Source: Thelephora terrestris
Taxonomy: Eukaryota > Basidiomycota > Agaricomycetes > Thelephorales > Thelephoraceae
Length of the DNA: 64,000 nt
Direction: 5' to 3'
NCBI GenBank assembly: GCA_015956445.1
Contig: WIUZ02000001.1
Location: 310,001 to 374,000, forward strand
The first letter of the stretch is position 1. The number at the start of each line of letters is the position of its first letter. Below, piece after piece: positions 58,980 through 64,000 of this stretch. Under the pieces are notes generated by a model. It did not search any database, was not told the origin of the DNA, and worked only from the letters and a program-made list of their open reading frames with translations. The position numbers were made by a program, and so were the translations under genes.

Positions 58980-59170
58980 TAGGTCGGTTTTCGACCAAAG
59001 TTTGGTCACTTGGCTATAGTTCGACCAAAGTTCGGTCGGTTTCGGGTAGTTCGTGATTTGTAATTGCACCTGCCACTTTCGTTCCGACCAATTCCGACCA
59101 AACTTTGGTCGACTGGAGTGATCTGAAATTTTCCGGTTGCCGAACCGGTCAATGTTTGGTCGATTTGGGC
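58980..59170. repeat. cluster of CGACCAAA / TTTGGTCG dyad motifs
   Basis: Within 190 bp the motif GACCAAA or its complement TTTGGTC occurs repeatedly, twice as a near-perfect dyad (GACCAAAGTTTGGTC around 58996 and its exact complement GACCAAACTTTGGTC around 59094), with degenerate copies between (GACCAAAGTTCGGTCGG, CCGACCAATTCCGACC, TCAATGTTTGGTCGA). The two full dyads are inverted relative to each other, so the cluster could fold into a larger hairpin. Confidence 0.6.
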
Positions 59171-59387
59171 TCGGAGCCCGGGAACGCTTTGACCCAGGGG
59201 GGGCGCGGCAGCGCACCCAAGGACACGCAACCCTCAAAACCCCGATGGACCCCGGGGACACCCCCCGACCTTTCCTATTTGGGACATGTCTTTACATCTC
59301 GCCATATTTAGTAGTACGGGCCAAATAAATAACAACAAACTTGCTTAACCGACGAACATCCGGCATGCATCGCGACGCAAAGTAACA

Positions 59388-60278
59388 CTACTGATATCGA
59401 CCACTCTTCCGGGCACCACTAACAGAGGAAGCGGACGAAGCGCGTGCACGCTTCTCACCAACCGTTGGTTCCACGAGATCATCAGAGTTCGGTACATCGT
59501 GAGCCGACCGATACTGCTTCACCCCTTCCAAACACACCTTCATCAAACCTGCTTCCTTGAGCGAGATATGGATTTTTGGAAGGAAGTCAGGTGGAATCAC
59601 CTCCTCGGGGTGTTGAGTTGCCATGTGGATGACCGCATTGTACTTCCAAATACAATGTTCACGCTGCGAAGAAACACAGAAAGGGCAGGATATCGGTATG
59701 TTTGTGCAAGGGGAAGTTTTTGTCGTGATTTGTGCTTGCCCGTAGTTGAAGGACGTGAATGCGTATCGACAACTGGAGGCGATGGTTACACGGCCTTTCC
59801 CTGTCTGATCGAGTGTAGTGGTGCAACCTTCTTTGCCGCAAAAACCGCACGGTTCTACCCCGAGCTGTGGATCGGGTTATCATTGAGAGGGCATGCAGCG
59901 TGCGCAGAAGCATACCTTGAGTGCTTCTTGGTTGCTCTCGCCGCACATGTGAGCAAGGATATGTCGTCCAACGTGTCCGCGCATGGACCCAAGAATATAG
60001 GGCTTGTTGCAGAGGAGGCACGCAATCTTGGTATCGCGTTGTAGAATCCCTGCCTGCGGCACCATCACGAGGTCATCGATAACAAAGTACTCGTGTTCTG
60101 GGAGACAGAGGTAAGGGCGAGAAGATGTACGAGAAAAATCAGATACCCACCGTCACTCTCTCGGTACGGCAATTCATCGACGGACATCGAAGTAAGAATT
60201 TTAAGGGAGTCGTGAATGTTCTCTGGAAATTGTTCCTCTAGGAGTCCCCACAACTGCGAGAGAGATTCGTTGAGGGAG
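59388..60278 (-). CDS. 5'-truncated repeat-associated cysteine-rich (zinc-finger-like) protein
   Basis: Three visible exons on the minus strand (about 60278-60151, 60097-59916, 59864-59388) splice in phase across introns of 53 and 51 nt. The product reads LSQLWGLLEEQFPENIH, EYFVIDDLVMVPQAG, a first cysteine/histidine cluster KIACLLCNKPYI...GHVGRHILAHMC, a second EPCGFCGKEGCTTTLDQTG...SCRYAF, then SPCTNIPISCPFC and CIWKYNAVIHMATQHPEE, ending in a basic Ser-rich tail. This Cys/His layout occurs in many-copy proteins scattered through agaricomycete genomes beside repeats. Upstream of about 60285 the frame meets a stop and the 35-bp satellite begins, so the N-terminal part has been replaced. It is probably a non-functional remnant, though the remaining exons are undamaged. 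Confidence 0.65.
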
Positions 60279-60288
60279 CCCCTTCAGC

Positions 60289-60400
60289 TATCTTTTCTCC
60301 ATGGGTCATGGACCATACATCGTGACAATTCTCCATGGGTCATGGGCCATGCAACGTTGTACAACGTGTTGTACAACCCATGACCCATGGAGAAAAGATA
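60289..60400. repeat. 23-bp inverted repeat at the outer edge of the array
   Basis: 60289-60311 (beginning TATCTTTTCTCCATGGG) is the exact reverse complement of 60378-60400. Array units inside and just after it (to about 60430) are in the opposite orientation to all later units, so array orientation flips here. Confidence 0.75.
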
Positions 60401-61760
60401 CCATTGTACAACCCATGACCCATGGGTAATGGAATAGTATCCGTTGCCCATGCCCCATGGGTTGTACAATGGTATCTGTTGCCCATGCCCCATGGGTTGT
60501 ACAACACTATCCCTTCCCCATGCCTCATGGGTTGTACAATGCTATCCTTTCCCCATGGGGCATGGGTTGTACAACGGAATCCAATTCCCATGCCCCATGG
60601 GTTGTACAACACTATCCTTTCTCCATGGAGCATGGGTTGTACAACACTATCCATTCTCCATGGGGCATGGGTTGTACAACACTATCCAGTTCCCATGGGT
60701 CATGGGTTGTACAACCCTATCCAATTCCCATGCCCCATGGGTTGTACAACACTATCCTTTCTCCATGGGGCATGGGTTGTACAACCCTATCTATTTCCCA
60801 TGCCCCATGGGTTGTACAATGCTATCCAATTCCCATGCCCCATGGGTTGTACAAAGCTATCCGTTCCCCATGGGTCATGGGTTGTACAACGCTATCTGTT
60901 CCCCATGGGTCATGGGTTGTACAATGCTATCCTTTCTCCATGGGGCATGGGTTGTACAACACTATCCATTCTCCATGCCCCATGGGTTGTACAACACTAT
61001 CCAGTTCCCATGGGTCATGGGTTGTACAACGCTATCTGTTCCCCATGGGTCATGGGTTGTACAACACTATCCTTTCCCCATGGGTCATGGGTTGTACAAC
61101 GCTATCCTTTCCCCATGGGTCATGGGTTGTACAACGCTATCCTTTCTCCATGGGGCATGGGTTGTACAACACTATCTGTTCCCCATGGGGCATGGGTTGT
61201 ACAACGCTATCCATTTCCCATGGGTCATGGGTTGTACAACACTATCCATTCTCCATGGGGCATGGGTTGTACAACACTATCCAGTTCCCATGGGTCATGG
61301 GTTGTACAACCCTATCCAATTTCCATGCTCCATGGGTTGTACACCACTATCTGTTCCCCATGGGGCATGGATTGTACAACACTATCCGTTCCCCATGCCT
61401 CATGGGTTGTACAACGCTATCCGTTCCCCATGGGTCATGGGTTGTACAACACTATCCGTTCCCCATGGGTCATGGGTTGTACAACACTATCTGTTCCCCA
61501 TGGGTCATGGGTTGTACAACGCTATCCATTTCCCATGCCCCATGGGTTGTACAATGCTATCCTTTCTCCATGGGGCATGGGTTGTACAACACTATTCTTT
61601 CCCCATAGGGCATGGGTTGTACAACACTACCCATTCTCCATGCCCCATGGGTTGTACAACACTATCCAATTCCCATGCCCCATGGGTTGTACAACAGCAT
61701 CTTGTGCCCATGGGGCATCAGTTGCAGAATGGTGTCCTTTCTCCATGTCCCATGGATTAT
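60289..61760 (+). repeat. 35-bp tandem satellite array, left copy (about 40 units)
   Basis: The period is 35 bp, checked at several places. Each unit has a perfect 10-bp palindrome GTTGTACAAC, then a [A/G]CTATCC spacer, then an interrupted palindrome CCATG-N3-CATGG. The N3 centre varies (GGG, GGT, CCC, CCT, GAG), so CCATGGGGCATGG and its complement CCATGCCCCATGG alternate irregularly. Some units extend the first palindrome to GGGTTGTACAACCC. The plus strand of the unit has no stop codon in any frame. Confidence 0.92.
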
Positions 61761-61870
61761 ATCACTATTCCAGGAAAGGAGATACTTTGTAAATCAACCA
61801 TTAGCTGTGTGAATTTGAAAAAAATTAGACTCTGTTTGTATGCATGATAGACCATATATCAGTTTGTGGC

Positions 61871-62096
61871 TCTAACCTAATGGAAACTAAACTTAACCTG
61901 ATAATAGCCACAACCTAATCCTCAATCTAACCTGAGCCAATGTAAACTTGACCCATGAACCTAAGCCTAACCTAATCCTAAACCTGGTCTAATCCCAAAT
62001 CTAACCCTAACCTGACCTGACCTAACCTAACCTAGCCTAACCTATACCTAAACCAACCTATACCTATACTAACCTATACCTAACCTAACCTGGTAT
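61871..62096 (+). repeat. degenerate CCTAA-type tract, left arm
   Basis: About 225 bp rich in CTAACCT, CTAACCCTAACC and CCTATACC variants. It resembles a degenerate form of the TTAGGG-class telomeric repeat, C-rich on the plus strand. Confidence 0.7.
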
Positions 62097-62340
62097 GGGC
62101 AAACCTAACCTACCTATCATGACCTGTTTCAGCCTAATGTCATGTATGCCAGCCAAGACTAACTTCACCCAGTTGCAAACATATGACTTGGGTCACAGGA
62201 CCATAAAGCAAACTGCAGTCCCCTCACTCTGTGCCCAACCATCCCATAAGCCCACAGACGCACATATATATCATCAGCAACCCAGCATCATGCTTATCAC
62301 CCATGTTCAACCACAAACCACTCTCACCCTTTGTTCTGTG

Positions 62341-62494
62341 CCATCGCACAGACAAACCACAACTCAAGTTCATCCACCTCCTTGGGCCCACAAGCAAGTG
62401 GCCTACAAACATATGGTTTATAGACTTATAACATATTCCACACAAGGATTAATATGGGTGGGTGAGCTGGAGTTATGGTTAGGCTTTGAGATAG
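62341..62494. other. unpaired loop at the palindrome axis
   Basis: Symmetry stops after TTGTTCTGTG (62340) and resumes at CACAGAACAA (62495). The 154 bp between are not self-complementary and hold no recognisable element. Confidence 0.75.
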
Positions 62495-62738
62495 CACAGA
62501 ACAAAGGGTGAGAGTGGTTTGTGGTTGAACATGGGTGATAAGCATGACGCTGGGTTGCTGATGATATATATGTGCGTCTGTGGGCTTATGGGATGGTTGG
62601 GCACAGAGTGAGGGGACTGCAGTTTGCTTTATGGTCCTGTGACCCAAGTCATATGTTTGCAACTGGGTGAAGTTAGTCTTGGCTGGCATACATGACATTA
62701 GGCTGAAACAGGTCATGATAGGTAGGTTAGGTTTGCCC

Positions 62739-62964
62739 ATACCAGGTTAGGTTAGGTATAGGTTAGTATAGGTATAGGTTGGTTTAGGTATAGGTTAGGC
62801 TAGGTTAGGTTAGGTCAGGTCAGGTTAGGGTTAGATTTGGGATTAGACCAGGTTTAGGATTAGGTTAGGCTTAGGTTCATGGGTCAAGTTTACATTGGCT
62901 CAGGTTAGATTGAGGATTAGGTTGTGGCTATTATCAGGTTAAGTTTAGTTTCCATTAGGTTAGA
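62739..62964 (-). repeat. degenerate TTAGG-type tract, right arm
   Basis: Mirror image of the tract at 61871-62096: GGTTAGGTTAGG and GGTTAGGGTTAG variants on the plus strand. Confidence 0.7.
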
Positions 62965-63074
62965 GCCACAAACTGATATATGGTCTATCATGCATACAAA
63001 CAGAGTCTAATTTTTTTCAAATTCACACAGCTAATGGTTGATTTACAAAGTATCTCCTTTCCTGGAATAGTGAT

Positions 63075-64000
63075 ATAATCCATGGGACATGGAGAAAGGA
63101 CACCATTCTGCAACTGATGCCCCATGGGCACAAGATGCTGTTGTACAACCCATGGGGCATGGGAATTGGATAGTGTTGTACAACCCATGGGGCATGGAGA
63201 ATGGGTAGTGTTGTACAACCCATGCCCTATGGGGAAAGAATAGTGTTGTACAACCCATGCCCCATGGAGAAAGGATAGCATTGTACAACCCATGGGGCAT
63301 GGGAAATGGATAGCGTTGTACAACCCATGACCCATGGGGAACAGATAGTGTTGTACAACCCATGACCCATGGGGAACGGATAGTGTTGTACAACCCATGA
63401 CCCATGGGGAACGGATAGCGTTGTACAACCCATGAGGCATGGGGAACGGATAGTGTTGTACAATCCATGCCCCATGGGGAACAGATAGTGGTGTACAACC
63501 CATGGAGCATGGAAATTGGATAGGGTTGTACAACCCATGACCCATGGGAACTGGATAGTGTTGTACAACCCATGCCCCATGGAGGATGGATAGTGTTGTA
63601 CAACCCATGACCCATGGGAAATGGATAGCGTTGTACAACCCATGCCCCATGGGGAACAGATAGTGTTGTACAACCCATGCCCCATGGAGAAAGGATAGCG
63701 TTGTACAACCCATGACCCATGGGGAAAGGATAGCGTTGTACAACCCATGACCCATGGGGAAAGGATAGTGTTGTACAACCCATGACCCATGGGGAACAGA
63801 TAGCGTTGTACAACCCATGACCCATGGGAACTGGATAGCGTTGTACAACCCATGACCCATGGGGAACAGATAGTGTTGTACAACCCATGACCCATGGGGA
63901 ACGGATAGTGTTGTACAACCCATGACCCATGGGGAACGGATAGCGTTGTACAACCCATGAGGCATGGGGAACGGATAGTGTTGTACAATCCATGCCCCAT
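63075..64000 (-). repeat. 35-bp tandem satellite array, right copy, running off the window
   Basis: Reverse complement of the left array, about 26 units to the window end. In-register identity to the left array holds to about 63838; after that the sequence instead matches, in order, units from left-arm positions about 61355-61520, pointing to unit exchange within the array. Confidence 0.9.

Larger units (their letters stand above)
60997..63838. repeat. giant palindrome, arms about 1.34 kb, loop 154 bp
   Basis: Position x on the left matches the reverse complement of 124835 - x on the right with no indel at the points checked (61741/63094, 61281/63554, 61081/63754, 61001/63834). From 60997 to 62340 the arms differ by only a few substitutions seen by eye (for example A to G near 62288, T to C near 61248). 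Beyond 60997 the 35-bp register continues but unit variants differ. Confidence 0.9.

Noticed and set aside
60422-61847. Long open frames (380-467 codons) across the satellite, and their minus-strand mirrors at 62988-64000
   Set aside because: All three frames are open at once because the unit lacks stops; the peptide is a by-product of the satellite, with no splice or domain evidence.
62095-62511. 138-codon frame in the palindrome core and its mirror at 62426-62740
   Set aside because: The two are the same sequence read from each arm; no domain, no coding bias, and the 3' parts differ only because they enter the loop.
61871-62964. Telomere-telomere fusion point
   Set aside because: A fusion would read TTAGGG then CCCTAA; the order here is the opposite and the repeats are degenerate.
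60289-64000. CRISPR array (35-bp repeats at regular spacing)
   Set aside because: The whole 35-bp period is repeat with only small variants; there are no unique spacers and no cas genes, and the organism is a eukaryote.

Overview
The window is nuclear DNA of a filamentous basidiomycete, most likely an agaricomycete. Introns are short (about 46-77 nt, GT...AG) and frequent. Several families are typical of mushrooms: F-box/LRR proteins, tyrosine-kinase-like (TKL) kinases with degenerate catalytic motifs, and a multi-exon membrane-protein family. Housekeeping genes present are NAR1, a mitochondrial tricarboxylate carrier, uS4/RPS9, eL21/RPL21, H2A.Z and an eisosome PIL1-domain protein. I rebuilt exon structures by hand from splice signals, reading phase and remembered family alignments. 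Where phases closed and the product reached the family's usual length, I rate the model highly.

Layout. 0-8.4 kb: the 3' end of a single-pass membrane protein gene, two F-box genes, an orphan gene, and a patch of relics holding decayed copies of an F-box C-terminus and of an NLR tail. 8.9-10.9 kb: complete NAR1. 11-15 kb: decayed DNA with a 320-bp repeat present twice. 15.1-17.9 kb: an intact 10-exon gene joining a TKL pseudokinase-like domain to an NB-ARC/NACHT-type ATPase, with a duplicated intron. 18.4-25.8 kb: a 765-aa membrane protein, the citrate carrier and a small orphan. 26.4-34.4 kb: an S9 serine peptidase and an aquaporin separated by gene-poor DNA. 34.5-40.3 kb: gene-poor. 40.3-50 kb: the densest stretch (PIL1-domain protein, divergent RPS9/RPL21, PalI/SUR7-like protein, H2A.Z, F-box protein, small stress-type protein). 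52.3-53.7 kb: a second TKL pseudokinase. 54.9-55.5 kb: a pseudogene copy of the small stress-type gene. 55.5-59.4 kb: decayed DNA.

59.4-64 kb is the most unusual part. A repeat-associated cysteine-rich gene is cut off at its 5' end by a 35-bp satellite array. The array forms the outer arms of a very large, nearly perfect palindrome (axis near 62,417; 154-bp loop). Between array and loop, each arm carries a degenerate CCTAA-type tract and a unique core. The right arm runs off the window.

The annotated genes are mostly independent housekeeping or lineage-specific genes; I see no metabolic cluster. The two TKL-type genes, the NB-ARC gene, the F-box genes and their relics show that this locus expands and loses such genes by local duplication.
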